Assembly (NCBI RefSeq): GCF_900109455.1
Contig: NZ_FOAG01000001.1
Location: forward strand, 434,001 to 498,000
DNA: 64,000 nt
Source: Roseovarius azorensis
Lineage (GTDB): Bacteria; Pseudomonadota; Alphaproteobacteria; Rhodobacterales; Rhodobacteraceae
Direction: 5' to 3'
Shown: positions 1 through 8,001 of the stretch, piece by piece
Position numbering within the stretch: position 1 is the stretch's first letter
How the letters are laid out: every line of letters begins with the position of its first letter
Translations under genes and position numbers: made by a program
The notes under the pieces: generated by a model
Seen by the model: the letters and a program-made list of their open reading frames with translations, nothing else
Database searches by the model: none
What the model was told of the DNA's origin: nothing

Positions 1-436
1 TGGTGGGGCCTGTCCGGTCGGGGTGGAATCGACCATTGTGGGGCTGGCGGATCAGCCCGTGTTGCTGCGCCCCGGCGGATTGCCGGCCGAAGCGCTGGAG
101 GCGGCGTTGCGTGCGCCGCTGGCGCGGCATGGGGCGGAGGATCCGCTGAGCGCGCCGGGACAGATGCAATCGCATTACGCGCCGGGCGCGCGCGTGCGGC
201 TGAACGCCACCGGGCGGCGTGAGGGCGAGGTCATGCTGGGCTTTGGCGCGGTGGGTGGTGATCTGAACCTGTCGGCGGCGGGCGATCTGACCGAGGCGGC
301 GGCCAATCTCTTTGGGTATCTGCATGCGCTGGATGCGAAAGGGGCGGCGGGCATTGCCGTTGCGCCTATTCCGGAGGTAGGGCTGGGGCGTGCGATCAAC
401 GACCGGCTACGCCGGGCGGCGGCCGAGAAAGAGTAG
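1..436 (+). CDS. tsaC: L-threonylcarbamoyladenylate synthase, C-terminal part (5' truncated)
   Basis: The reading frame is open from base 2, so the start lies before the window. The visible part carries the motif GVESTIVGL, which closes the YrdC/Sua5 catalytic domain, then LLRPGG and a C-terminal region with QSHYAPGARVRL. The HYAP region is typical of the longer Sua5-type enzymes with an extra C-terminal domain. The family makes threonylcarbamoyl-AMP from threonine, bicarbonate and ATP for the t6A37 modification of ANN-decoding tRNAs in the cytoplasm. The stop TAG abuts a GC-rich hairpin. Family assignment is secure; the N-terminal half is not visible. Confidence 0.9.
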   Translation, partial: GGACPVGVESTIVGLADQPVLLRPGGLPAEALEAALRAPLARHGAEDPLSAPGQMQSHYAPGARVRLNATGRREGEVMLGFGAVGGDLNLSAAGDLTEAAANLFGYLHALDAKGAAGIAVAPIPEVGLGRAINDRLRRAAAEKE

Positions 437-450
437 GGGGCGCTGCCCCC
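436..450 (+). terminator. GC-rich hairpin at the tsaC stop
   Basis: GGGGGC at 436-441 pairs with GCCCCC at 445-450 around a three-base loop. It begins at the last base of the stop codon and has no T run, so it may be an mRNA 3' stabiliser rather than a full intrinsic terminator. A stronger terminator follows at 510-543. Confidence 0.45.
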
Positions 451-502
451 GTGGCTTGTCGAGGTCAGGCACCCATGCGCGGAACAAGGCGCGGAACGCG
501 CC

Positions 503-642
503 GCCGCGCAGCGCCCGTCCGCCCCACCGGGCGGGCGCTTTTTCAACGTCTCAGTCTCTTGATGGCGCGGAAGTATCTGGCAGATATAAACTGCCATCCA
601 AATCTGTTGCAGCGCCCACCCGGCGGACGGGCGCTGCGCGGC
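503..642. repeat. 140-bp element with perfect 21-bp terminal inverted repeats
   Basis: Bases 503-523 are the exact reverse complement of bases 622-642. The 98-bp interior is richer in A+T and holds a small hairpin, TGGCAG at 578-583 with CTGCCA at 591-596. Each end also folds by itself: the left end is the terminator stem at 510-539, and the right end pairs 609-617 with 629-637. No clear target-site duplication is visible. It could be a miniature inverted-repeat element or a pair of opposed terminators serving tsaC (+) and azlD (-). It holds no convincing ORF and fills most of the 250-base gap between the two genes. Confidence 0.7.
510..543 (+). terminator. Intrinsic terminator downstream of tsaC
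   Basis: AGCGCCCGTCCG (510-521) pairs with CGGGCGGGCGCT (528-539) through 12 positions, one of them a G-T pair. The loop is six bases, and T residues run from 539 to 543. Position and orientation fit termination of the tsaC transcript. Confidence 0.75.
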
Positions 643-686
643 TCTCCAGTCTTTGATAAACCACTGCTTCGGTCTGGAAGACCCTG

Positions 687-1013
687 TTATCCGAAAACTG
701 CCAGCCCGCCATAGAGCGTCAGCGCACCCAGCACGATGGCGAGGATCACGTTGCGCAGGAAATATCCCGCAGCCAGCGTGACCAGGGCAGCGATCATGCG
801 CGGCGCGTCGAGCGCGCCGCCGGTGGCGGCGGGCCAGACCACAAGGGGTGCCACCAGTCCCGGCAGCACCGCCACCGCCGTGTAGCGCAGGTGCCGCAGC
901 AGCCAGGGCGGCAGGGGCCGGTCGCCGACCAGCCCGGTAAAGACGAAGCGCAGGCCAAAGCTGCCGAGACCCAGAAGGATGATGACGATCCAGAGGCTTG
1001 TCTTGTCGATCAT
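687..1013 (-). CDS. azlD: AzlD family branched-chain amino acid transport protein
   Basis: This 108-residue, very hydrophobic protein starts MIDKTSLW and has about four predicted membrane segments, with the conserved stretch PPWLLRHLRYTAVAVLPGLV near residues 35-54. That size and pattern match AzlD, the small partner of AzlC in LIV-E type branched-chain amino acid exporters of the inner membrane. The ATG overlaps the azlC stop by four bases (1010-1013), so the two are translationally coupled. The substrate is inferred from the family only. Confidence 0.85.
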   Translation of the reverse strand: MIDKTSLWIVIILLGLGSFGLRFVFTGLVGDRPLPPWLLRHLRYTAVAVLPGLVAPLVVWPAATGGALDAPRMIAALVTLAAGYFLRNVILAIVLGALTLYGGLAVFG

Positions 1014-1732
1014 GACAGCCGCGCCTCGTTGCGGCGGGCCAGTATCACCTCGGTCTGCGCGCCGGTCATCATTCCCGCCAGCCCGGCCACCAGAAGCCCC
1101 AGGTTGTAGGGCAGGAAGGCAAAGATCAGCGCCAGCGTGACCGACACGAAGGCCGCCGCCAGATGCGCCGGCGTGCGCAGCATCGGCGCGATCATCGCCA
1201 GAAAGGTGATCGGCAGCGCGAAATCCAGCGCCAGTCCCTCGGGGATCGAGGCGCCCACCAGCGCGCCCACCAGCGTGAAGAGATACCATAGCGGACAGAC
1301 CGGCGTGACCACGCCGAAGAAATAGGCCAGCCGCTGCGGGACCGACCAGCCGGGATTCTGTTCGAATTTCACGATGGCGCAGGCATAGCTCTGATCGACG
1401 GTGAAATAGGCCGCGAGCGCCCGCTGGCCAAGGCTGGCGCCGCCGATATAGGGCGTCAGCGAGGCGGAATACATCGCCATGCGCAGGTTGACCGCGAGCG
1501 CCGAGATGAGCGCGATCACCGTGGGCGCGCCGTCGGTCAGCAGTTGCAGGGCGGTGAACTGTGCCGCACCGGCGATAACAAGGACGGAAAAGCTGAGCGT
1601 TTCCAGAACGTTCAACCCCGCCTCTGTCGCCACCACGCCGAAGAGCAGGGAAAAGGGCACGATCACGAGGATGAAGGGCGCACCGTCCCGGACGCCTTGC
1701 CAATAGGTTGAATTGGTGGTTGGTCTTGGCAC
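1010..1732 (-). CDS. azlC: AzlC family branched-chain amino acid permease
   Basis: This 240-residue protein has six or seven hydrophobic segments and AzlC hallmarks: GVRDGAPFILVIVPFSLLFG near the N terminus, FSVLVIAGAAQFTALQLL, and the NLRMAMYSASL stretch. AzlC forms the large subunit of the LIV-E type exporter, with AzlD encoded just downstream. The gene is divergent from fdhD; about 57 bases separate the two starts, so both promoters share a very short region. Confidence 0.88.
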   Translation of the reverse strand: MPRPTTNSTYWQGVRDGAPFILVIVPFSLLFGVVATEAGLNVLETLSFSVLVIAGAAQFTALQLLTDGAPTVIALISALAVNLRMAMYSASLTPYIGGASLGQRALAAYFTVDQSYACAIVKFEQNPGWSVPQRLAYFFGVVTPVCPLWYLFTLVGALVGASIPEGLALDFALPITFLAMIAPMLRTPAHLAAAFVSVTLALIFAFLPYNLGLLVAGLAGMMTGAQTEVILARRNEARLS

Positions 1733-1789
1733 TGCTTGCCCCTAAGTTGCCCCTGTGCTGTGACACCGCCTATCCAATGCGAGGAGGAG

Positions 1790-2680
1790 ATGCAATTGGC
1801 CACGCGCGACGCCTCTACAGACTACCTGATCGCGCCCGACCCCGCCGCGCCACGGCTGACGCGCGCGGTGGAGGGGGTGGATCACGAGGGCAACCGCACC
1901 CGCATCTCGGTGGTCGAGGAGCGACCGCTGACGATTTTCCTCAATGCGCAGGAGATCGTGACGGCGATGACCATCGGCGATTATCCCGAATATCTGGCGC
2001 TGGGATTCCTGCGCAATCAGGGGATGCTGGGGCCCGAAGAGGTGGTTCTGGGCGTCGATTACGACGAAGAGCTGGAGACGGTGGTGGTGCGCACCGACGG
2101 GCAGACGAGTTATGAGGAAAAGCTGAAGAAGAAGACGCGCACCTCGGGCTGCGCCGTGGGCACGGTATTCGGAGACATGATGGAGGGGCTGGAGGGTGTC
2201 ACGCTGCCGCAGGTTGAGGTCAGGACATCGGATCTCTATGCGCTTGCCAGTCTCATCAACCGCACCCCGTCGCTCTATCTCGAGGCCGGGGCGATTCACG
2301 GCACGGTGCTGTGTCAGGGCGACCGCCCGCTGGTCTATATGGAGGATGTGGGCCGCCACAACGCGGTGGACAAGATCGCCGGCTGGATGCTGAGCGAAGG
2401 CGTCAGCGCCGGTGACAAGCTGCTTTATACCACCGGGCGGCTGACCTCGGAGATGGTGATCAAGACCGCGATGATGGGGATCCCGGTGCTGGCCTCGCGC
2501 TCGGGCTTTACCGCCTGGGGGGTCGAGATCGCGCGGCAGGTTGGTTTGACGCTGATCGGGCGGATGCGCGGCAAGCGGTTCGTCTGCCTGAGCGGTGAGG
2601 AACGGGTGCTGCGCGATGCGGACCCCGAGGCGGTGGGCGATGAGGACGCCAGGCATCGCCGCAAGAGTGCGCGCGAATGA
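1790..2680 (+). CDS. fdhD: Formate dehydrogenase accessory sulfurtransferase FdhD
   Basis: FdhD passes sulfur from the IscS desulfurase to the molybdenum cofactor of formate dehydrogenase. The 296-residue protein has the family core: a TIFLNAQEIVTAM start, TSGCAVG at residues 118-124, VYMEDVGRHNAVDKI and YTTGRLTSEMVIKTA. The chosen ATG follows GAGGAGGAG directly; an in-frame start 18 codons upstream has no comparable ribosome site. The usual CxxC pair is reduced to one cysteine (Cys121), since the position of the second is Gly. The gene opens an overlapping operon with mobA, mobB and moeA, which supports the role. Confidence 0.93.
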   Translation: MQLATRDASTDYLIAPDPAAPRLTRAVEGVDHEGNRTRISVVEERPLTIFLNAQEIVTAMTIGDYPEYLALGFLRNQGMLGPEEVVLGVDYDEELETVVVRTDGQTSYEEKLKKKTRTSGCAVGTVFGDMMEGLEGVTLPQVEVRTSDLYALASLINRTPSLYLEAGAIHGTVLCQGDRPLVYMEDVGRHNAVDKIAGWMLSEGVSAGDKLLYTTGRLTSEMVIKTAMMGIPVLASRSGFTAWGVEIARQVGLTLIGRMRGKRFVCLSGEERVLRDADPEAVGDEDARHRRKSARE

Positions 2681-3312
2681 TGCCGCCGCTGGGGGTGATT
2701 CTCGCGGGCGGACAGGCCACGCGGATGGGGGGCGGCGACAAGGGGCTGCTGCCACTTGGGGACCGGAGTATCCTGCGGCATGTGATCGACCGGCTGGCGC
2801 CGCAGGTCGGCGCGCTGGCGCTCAATGCCAATGGCGATCCGGCGCGGTTTGCCGCGCTGGGCCTGCCGGTGCTGGCCGATCCGATCGAGGGCTATGCCGG
2901 GCCGCTGGTCGGCGTGCTGGCCGGGCTGGACTGGGCGGCAGAGAAGGGCGCCGAGACCATCGTGACTGTCGCCGCCGATACGCCGTTCTTTCCCTGCGAT
3001 CTGGTGCCGCGCCTGATGCTGGCGGCCGAGGGGATGGCGCATCCGCTGGTTCTGGCGGCCACGCCACGCGGGGAGGAGGAGACGAAATCCATGAGCCGGG
3101 GCGGGTTGATCCGGCATCCGACCTTTGGCCTCTGGCCGGTGGCGCTGCGCGACGATCTGCGGGGGGCGCTTGTGAGCGGGCTGCGCAAGGTGGTCATCTG
3201 GACCGACAGGCACGGCGGGCGCGAGGCGGTGTTCGACGATGCGCATGATCCGTTTTTCAACGTGAACACGCCCGAGGATCTGGCAGAGGCACGCAAGAGG
3301 GCAGGGGTATGA
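2677..3312 (+). CDS. mobA: Molybdenum cofactor guanylyltransferase MobA
   Basis: MobA transfers GMP from GTP to Mo-molybdopterin, giving the guanine dinucleotide cofactor used by DMSO-reductase family enzymes such as formate dehydrogenases. The 211-residue protein begins with the nucleotidyltransferase signature LAGGQATRMGGGDKGLLPLG and keeps DPIEGYAGPLVGVLAGL and VAADTPFFP. The ATG overlaps the fdhD stop as ATGA, and its own stop overlaps mobB the same way. Length and motifs are normal for the family. Confidence 0.93.
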   Translation: MMPPLGVILAGGQATRMGGGDKGLLPLGDRSILRHVIDRLAPQVGALALNANGDPARFAALGLPVLADPIEGYAGPLVGVLAGLDWAAEKGAETIVTVAADTPFFPCDLVPRLMLAAEGMAHPLVLAATPRGEEETKSMSRGGLIRHPTFGLWPVALRDDLRGALVSGLRKVVIWTDRHGGREAVFDDAHDPFFNVNTPEDLAEARKRAGV

Positions 3313-3800
3313 GGGTTTACGGCGTTACCGGCTGGAAGAACGCGGGCAAGACCGGGTTGATGGAGCGGCTGGTGACCGAGATCGTCGGGCGGGGTCATAC
3401 CGTTTCGACCGTGAAACATGCGCATCATTCGTTCGATGTGGATCATCCCGGTCGCGACAGTTACCGCCACCGGGCCGCGGGCGCGACCGAGGTGCTGTTG
3501 TCCTCGCGCAACCGCTTTGCGCTGATGCACGAGATGCGCGACGAGGCGGAATGGCCGCTCGCGGCGCTGCTGGAGAAACTCGCGCCGGTCGATCTTGTGC
3601 TGATCGAGGGCTACAAGCGTGACCGGCATCCCAAGATCGAGGCGTTCCGGGCCGGGACCGGCAACGCGCTGATCGCGCCGGAGGATGCGACGATCCGGGC
3701 GGTGGCGAGCGACGTGCCGCTCGATCTGGACCGGCCGGTGTTCGATCTGAACGATACCCGCGCGATTGCGGATTTCATTCTGGGCGAGGTAGGTCTGTGA
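3309..3800 (+). CDS. mobB: Molybdopterin-guanine dinucleotide biosynthesis adaptor MobB
   Basis: The 163-residue protein starts with a P-loop, GWKNAGKTGLMERL, followed by STVKHAHHSFDVDHPGRDSYRHR and a later LVLIEGYKRDRHPKIE, all standard for MobB. This GTP-binding protein assists MobA in cofactor assembly but is not strictly essential in organisms where it has been tested. It overlaps mobA by four bases (ATGA) and the next gene by four (GTGA), so the block is translationally coupled. Confidence 0.92.
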   Translation: MRVYGVTGWKNAGKTGLMERLVTEIVGRGHTVSTVKHAHHSFDVDHPGRDSYRHRAAGATEVLLSSRNRFALMHEMRDEAEWPLAALLEKLAPVDLVLIEGYKRDRHPKIEAFRAGTGNALIAPEDATIRAVASDVPLDLDRPVFDLNDTRAIADFILGEVGL

Positions 3801-5929
3801 CGGGATTCGACACTGTCTTGGTGGTTGATTGGTCGGCGGCGAGCAAGCGCGCTCCCAAAACGCCGTCCAAGGACGCCATCTGGATGGGGCTCGTCAGCGA
3901 GGACAAGCCGCAGGAGCCGATCTATTGCCGCAGCCGGATTGAGGCGGAGGAACGCATAGCCGCGATATTCAGGGAGGAGATGCAGGCTGGACGGCGATTG
4001 CTGGCTGCCTTCGATTTTCCCTTTGGCTATCCGCGCGGCTTTGCGCGGCGGATCATCGGATCTGATAATCCCTTGCTGTTGTGGGACTGGCTTGCCGAGC
4101 GGATCGAGGATTCTGAGAGTGGCGCAAACAATCGCTTCGATGTGGCGCAGGACATGAACGCGGCCTTTGACGGCCCTGGCCCGCTCTGGGGCAAGACGCA
4201 TAGGGATCGCTGGCCGGGAATCCCCTATCGCAAGGATGGTATCCATTACACCGAGGTGCCGGAGAAGCGGACATGCGATCGCGTCGGGGGGACGTCGAGC
4301 AGTTGCTTCCAGCTATGCTACAATCCCACCGTTGGCAGTCAGGTGCTGATGGGACTGCCGATGCTGTCGCGCCTGCGGCGGATCGAGGGGGTTGCTGTGT
4401 GGCCGTTCGAGGACTGGCGGGATGCGCGCGTTGTGCTGGCTGAAATCTGGCCGGGCACCATTGAGAGTCAAGTTAAGCAGGCGGTGGCGCAGCGCGGGGT
4501 CGAGGTGATCCGGGACCGCGAACAAGTGCGTCTTCTCTCATGCGCACTCTCGCGGTTGTCTGCCGCGCGTCTTGACCGCATGATGACGGATCTGCCACCT
4601 GAGGCTCTAGAAGAGGCGTGGGTTCTGGGAGCTGGACATGAAGAGGAACTGATGGCCGCCTGCGACGATCCGCTGAAACCGCCCCCCCTGCGCGACGACT
4701 GTTTCGCCTTGCCTGCGGGCGTGGACTGGACGCCGGTGGATGCGGCGCTGGACCTCTTGCGGGAACGGTTGCGCAGTGTCGTGGGGCAGGAGCGGGTGCC
4801 GCTGGCGCAGGCGGCGGGCCGGGTGCTGGCCGCGCCGGTCACGGCGCGGCGCGCCAACCCGCCCGAGGCCAATACGGCGGTGGATGGCTATGGTTTTGCC
4901 CATGCCGGCCTTGGCGCGGGCGATCAGGTTCTGCCGCTGGTCGAGGGGCGCGCGGCGGCGGGGGTGCCGTTTGCGGGGCTGGTGCCCAAGGGGCATGCCC
5001 TGCGCGTGCTGACCGGGGCGGCGCTGCCCGAGGGGGTGGATACGGTCATCCTGCAGGAGGATGTGACGCCAGGCGAGGGGCGCATCGCGTTTCGTGGCGG
5101 GTTGAAGAAGGGGGCCAACACCCGGCGCGCCGGCGAGGATGTGGCGGCGGGGGCCGTCGTGCTGGAGCGGGGCCGCGTGCTGACGCCTGCCGATCTGGCG
5201 CTCTGTGCCGCCGTGGGGCTGGCGGATCTGCCGGTGCAGGCGCGGCTGCGGGTGGCGGTGATCTCGACCGGGGATGAACTGGTGGAGCCGGGCGCGGCGG
5301 CGCGGGCGGGGCAGATATACGATGCGAACCGCCCCATGCTGGCGGCGCTGGTGCGGCAGATGGGGCATGATCCGCTCGATCTGGGGCGGGTGGCGGATGA
5401 CCGGGCCGCCCTGCGCGCCGCGCTGGACCGGGGTGCGGCGGAGGCGGATGCGATCCTGACCTCGGGCGGCGCTTCCTCGGGCGATGAGGATCATGTCTCG
5501 GCGCTCTTGAACGAGGCGGGGGCGATGGCAGAGTGGCGCATCGCGATCAAGCCGGGGCGGCCGCTGGCGCTGGGGATGTGGCGCGGCGTGCCGGTCTTTG
5601 GCCTGCCGGGCAACCCGGTGGCGGCGCTGGTCTGCACGCTGATCTTTGCACGCCCGGCGATGGCGGTGCTGTCCGGCGCGAACTGGTCCGAGCCGCAGGG
5701 ATTCGACGTGCCCGCGGGATTTGCGAAAAGCAAGAAGCCGGGGCGGCGCGAATATCTGCGCGCCCGGATGCGGGACGGCTGTGCCGAGGTGTTCAAATCC
5801 GAAGGCTCGGGCCGCATCAGCGGGCTGAGCTGGGCCGAAGGGCTGGTCGAACTGTCTGAAGATGCGGCGGAAATCCGGCCTGGCGATCCGGTGCGCTATA
5901 TCCCCTTTGGCAGTTTCCTGGGCGGCTGA
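3797..5929 (+). CDS. moeA: MoeA molybdotransferase fused to an uncharacterised N-terminal domain
   Basis: The 710-residue protein starts at GTG 3797, overlapping the mobB stop. Residues ~308-710 are a full MoeA, with NTAVDGYGF, STGDELVEPG, TSGGASSGDEDH, IKPGRPLALG and GLPGNPVAALV. MoeA inserts molybdate into adenylylated molybdopterin. Residues 1-295 are not part of MoeA. They show VLVVDWSAAS with Asp11, AFDFPFGYP with Asp73, and paired cysteines around 160-174. Two acidic residues at strand ends recall RNase H-like folds such as DUF429, but that is only a pattern match and I give it no function. The 5' part (about 3800-4680) is visibly less GC-rich than the moeA part, suggesting the two halves have different histories. 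Confidence 0.88.
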   Translation: MTGFDTVLVVDWSAASKRAPKTPSKDAIWMGLVSEDKPQEPIYCRSRIEAEERIAAIFREEMQAGRRLLAAFDFPFGYPRGFARRIIGSDNPLLLWDWLAERIEDSESGANNRFDVAQDMNAAFDGPGPLWGKTHRDRWPGIPYRKDGIHYTEVPEKRTCDRVGGTSSSCFQLCYNPTVGSQVLMGLPMLSRLRRIEGVAVWPFEDWRDARVVLAEIWPGTIESQVKQAVAQRGVEVIRDREQVRLLSCALSRLSAARLDRMMTDLPPEALEEAWVLGAGHEEELMAACDDPLKPPPLRDDCFALPAGVDWTPVDAALDLLRERLRSVVGQERVPLAQAAGRVLAAPVTARRANPPEANTAVDGYGFAHAGLGAGDQVLPLVEGRAAAGVPFAGLVPKGHALRVLTGAALPEGVDTVILQEDVTPGEGRIAFRGGLKKGANTRRAGEDVAAGAVVLERGRVLTPADLALCAAVGLADLPVQARLRVAVISTGDELVEPGAAARAGQIYDANRPMLAALVRQMGHDPLDLGRVADDRAALRAALDRGAAEADAILTSGGASSGDEDHVSALLNEAGAMAEWRIAIKPGRPLALGMWRGVPVFGLPGNPVAALVCTLIFARPAMAVLSGANWSEPQGFDVPAGFAKSKKPGRREYLRARMRDGCAEVFKSEGSGRISGLSWAEGLVELSEDAAEIRPGDPVRYIPFGSFLGG

Positions 5930-6001
5930 CCGGCCAATCTGCCCGCGCGGCGCGCTGTCGTTCAAATTAGCGCCAATACCGGAACGGACGAATGAAACAG
6001 A

Positions 6002-6030
6002 AACACCCCGAAACGGTGCTTCGGGGTGTT
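6002..6030 (-). terminator. Intrinsic terminator of the L,D-transpeptidase gene
   Basis: AACACCCCGAA (6002-6012) and TTCGGGGTGTT (6020-6030) form a perfect 11-bp stem with a seven-base loop. On the minus strand it is followed by a T-rich stretch. It sits between convergent genes and may also stop the moeA transcript. Confidence 0.8.
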
Positions 6031-6052
6031 GGATGGGGGATGCCGGAACAGG

Positions 6053-6616
6053 TCAGAGCAGAAGCACCTGCGTGCCGACCGCAACCTTGGCAAACAGCTC
6101 TTCGATGTGCTGGTTGTAGAGGCCGATGCAGCCCGATGACGACTGACGCCCGATCTTGCGGGTGTCATGGGTGCCATGCACCAGGTAGGCGGGCCAGCTG
6201 AGATAGAGTGCATGGGTGCCAAGCGGATTGCCCGGCCCCGGCGGCATATAGGCGGGCAGCGAGGGATCGCGTTCGCGCATGGACTGGGTTGGCGTCCAGT
6301 CGGGGCCGACCTTCTTGCGCACCACCTCGGTATAGCCGCGGCGGGTCAGTTCCTCGCTCATCGGGACCGATGAGGGATAGAGCGCATAGCTTTCGTCCGG
6401 TCCCCAGTAATGCAGCGCGCGGCTGTCGATATCGGCCACCATGCAGCCCTTGCCCAGGCTGTCGAAATGATCCCGCCAGTGGCGCGTGACAAAGGCCGAG
6501 GCGTTGCGGCGCACGGCTTCGCCGGGGCGTTCCTCGGCGCGGGCGATGGCGGGTATTGTGAGAGCGGCAAGTCCGGTGACAAGCGCGTGGCGTCGGGTCA
6601 GTAGGCTGGGTTTCAC
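6053..6616 (-). CDS. L,D-transpeptidase (YkuD domain), exported
   Basis: The enzyme class makes 3-3 cross-links in peptidoglycan or attaches proteins to it, in the periplasm. The catalytic motif is clear: HGTHDTRKIG followed by SSSGCIGLYNQHIEEL, with the Cys and His expected of YkuD domains. The N terminus LLTRRHALVTGLAALTIPAIARA is a signal peptide with twin arginines, so Tat export is possible. I chose GTG 6616 because GAGAGGA lies 9 bases upstream; an in-frame ATG at 6655 would put that site inside the gene. The result is 187 residues. It is a single-gene unit with its own terminator. Confidence 0.88.
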   Translation of the reverse strand: MKPSLLTRRHALVTGLAALTIPAIARAEERPGEAVRRNASAFVTRHWRDHFDSLGKGCMVADIDSRALHYWGPDESYALYPSSVPMSEELTRRGYTEVVRKKVGPDWTPTQSMRERDPSLPAYMPPGPGNPLGTHALYLSWPAYLVHGTHDTRKIGRQSSSGCIGLYNQHIEELFAKVAVGTQVLLL

Positions 6617-6734
6617 TGTGCTCGGTCCTCTCGTCAGGATTGTATTATGGTGCATATAGCAAAAAACTGGGCTCGGTGTGAGGGGGGCGCGTCAAATTGC
6701 GCAGGGGCCTCACGGAATTGTCATCGCGGCGGAT

Positions 6735-7865
6735 TCAGAGATCGGCATGATATTCCTCGATCAGGTGGCGGACGACCGATTGCAGCGCCTCGGCCTCGGT
6801 CTGGCCTGTGTCGCGGGCGGCGGCAAAGGCGGCACGCTGGCGTTCGGCGCTGGTGCCGTGGCGCAGGATGTCGCGGATGTTCTCCACTTCGGCGAGGGAG
6901 TCAAGAACCGCCGCATCCTCTGCGACCAGTTCGATGATCTCTTCGGCCAGATCGGCCATCGGAACGATCTCGCCCCGGCCAAAGTCGATCAGCCCCTCGG
7001 TGGTGCCGTAACGCTGCGCGCGCCAGCGGTTCTCGGAGACCAGAAAGCTGTCATAGATACGCCAGCGCTGGTTCCTGACCGCCAGCCGCCAGAGCATGCG
7101 GGTCAGCGTCTGGGTCAGCGCCGCGAGCGTCAGCGCGTGCTCGAGCCGGGGCTGCACATCGCAGATGCGCGATTCCAGCGTGGGAAATTTCGATGAGGGG
7201 CGCAGGTCCCACCAGATTTTCGAGGCATCCTCGATTACCCCCAGATCGACCAGGGCCGCGACAGAGCGTTCGAATTCGCCAAAGCTTTCCATCCGGGGCG
7301 GCGGGCCGGTGCGTGGCAGGTTGTCGAACACCGTAAGGCGATAGCAGGCAAGGCCGGTATCCTGTCCCTGCCAGAACGGCGAGGAACAGCTGAGCGCCAG
7401 CATATGCGGCAGGAAGTAGCCAAGCTGGTTCATCAGGTCGACCCGCCGGTCCGGCAGGCCGATGCCGACATGCACATGCATCCCGCAGATCAGCATCCGC
7501 CGCACGACGCCCGCCAGATCGTGCTGGAGGTGATTGTATCGCTCCTTGTCGGTATGGGTCTGGCTGCGCCAGTCGGAAAACGGGTGGCAGGAGGCGGCGA
7601 TGGGGGCGAGGTTATGCGCCTTTGCGTGTCTGGCCACGGTGCTGCGCAGGCGTCTGAGGTCGTCGCGCGCCTCGGCCACGGTGCGGCAGACACAGGTGCC
7701 GATCTCGATCTGGCAGTTGAGGAATTCGGGGCTGACCTGATCCTGCAAATCCTGCTGGCAGGCGGTCATCAGCGCCTCGGGGGCGTTGGCCAGCGCCAGG
7801 CTGTCGAGATCGACGAGCAGATATTCCTCTTCGATGCCGATGGTGAATTCGGGTGGTGGTTCCAT
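6735..7865 (-). CDS. ybdK: Carboxylate-amine ligase, YbdK/GCS2 family
   Basis: The 376-residue protein begins [13 protein letters not shown], the conserved opening of the glutamate-cysteine ligase type 2 family, and continues with [20 protein letters not shown] and [13 protein letters not shown]. YbdK-type proteins show weak gamma-glutamylcysteine ligase activity in vitro; their physiological substrate is not settled. Length fits the family. It has no operon partner. An upstream GGGA about nine bases before the ATG supports the start. Confidence 0.85.
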   Translation of the reverse strand: MEPPPEFTIGIEEEYLLVDLDSLALANAPEALMTACQQDLQDQVSPEFLNCQIEIGTCVCRTVAEARDDLRRLRSTVARHAKAHNLAPIAASCHPFSDWRSQTHTDKERYNHLQHDLAGVVRRMLICGMHVHVGIGLPDRRVDLMNQLGYFLPHMLALSCSSPFWQGQDTGLACYRLTVFDNLPRTGPPPRMESFGEFERSVAALVDLGVIEDASKIWWDLRPSSKFPTLESRICDVQPRLEHALTLAALTQTLTRMLWRLAVRNQRWRIYDSFLVSENRWRAQRYGTTEGLIDFGRGEIVPMADLAEEIIELVAEDAAVLDSLAEVENIRDILRHGTSAERQRAAFAAARDTGQTEAEALQSVVRHLIEEYHADL

Positions 7866-7949
7866 TCCTCACGTCCCTTGCGCAGCCCTGCCGCTCAGGA
7901 AACACCATGCGGCGACATCGGACAAGGCTTTGACGGTCTGTCAGAATGA

Positions 7950-7979
7950 CGAAAGGGCGGCTTTTGGGCCACCCTTTCG
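7950..7979 (-). terminator. Hairpin downstream of the CTERM protein gene
   Basis: CGAAAGGGCGGC (7950-7961) pairs with GCCACCCTTTCG (7968-7979), with one mismatch and a six-base loop. It lies 22 bases past the stop of the minus-strand gene that ends at 8002. The following bases are not T-rich, so termination efficiency is uncertain. Confidence 0.6.
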
Positions 7980-8001
7980 CTTGTCAGAGGATCAGATGCG
8001 C

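Noticed and set aside
687..1766. 359-codon frame joining antisense azlC to azlD
   Set aside because: Only the last 108 codons (azlD) are real; the rest is azlC read in another frame.
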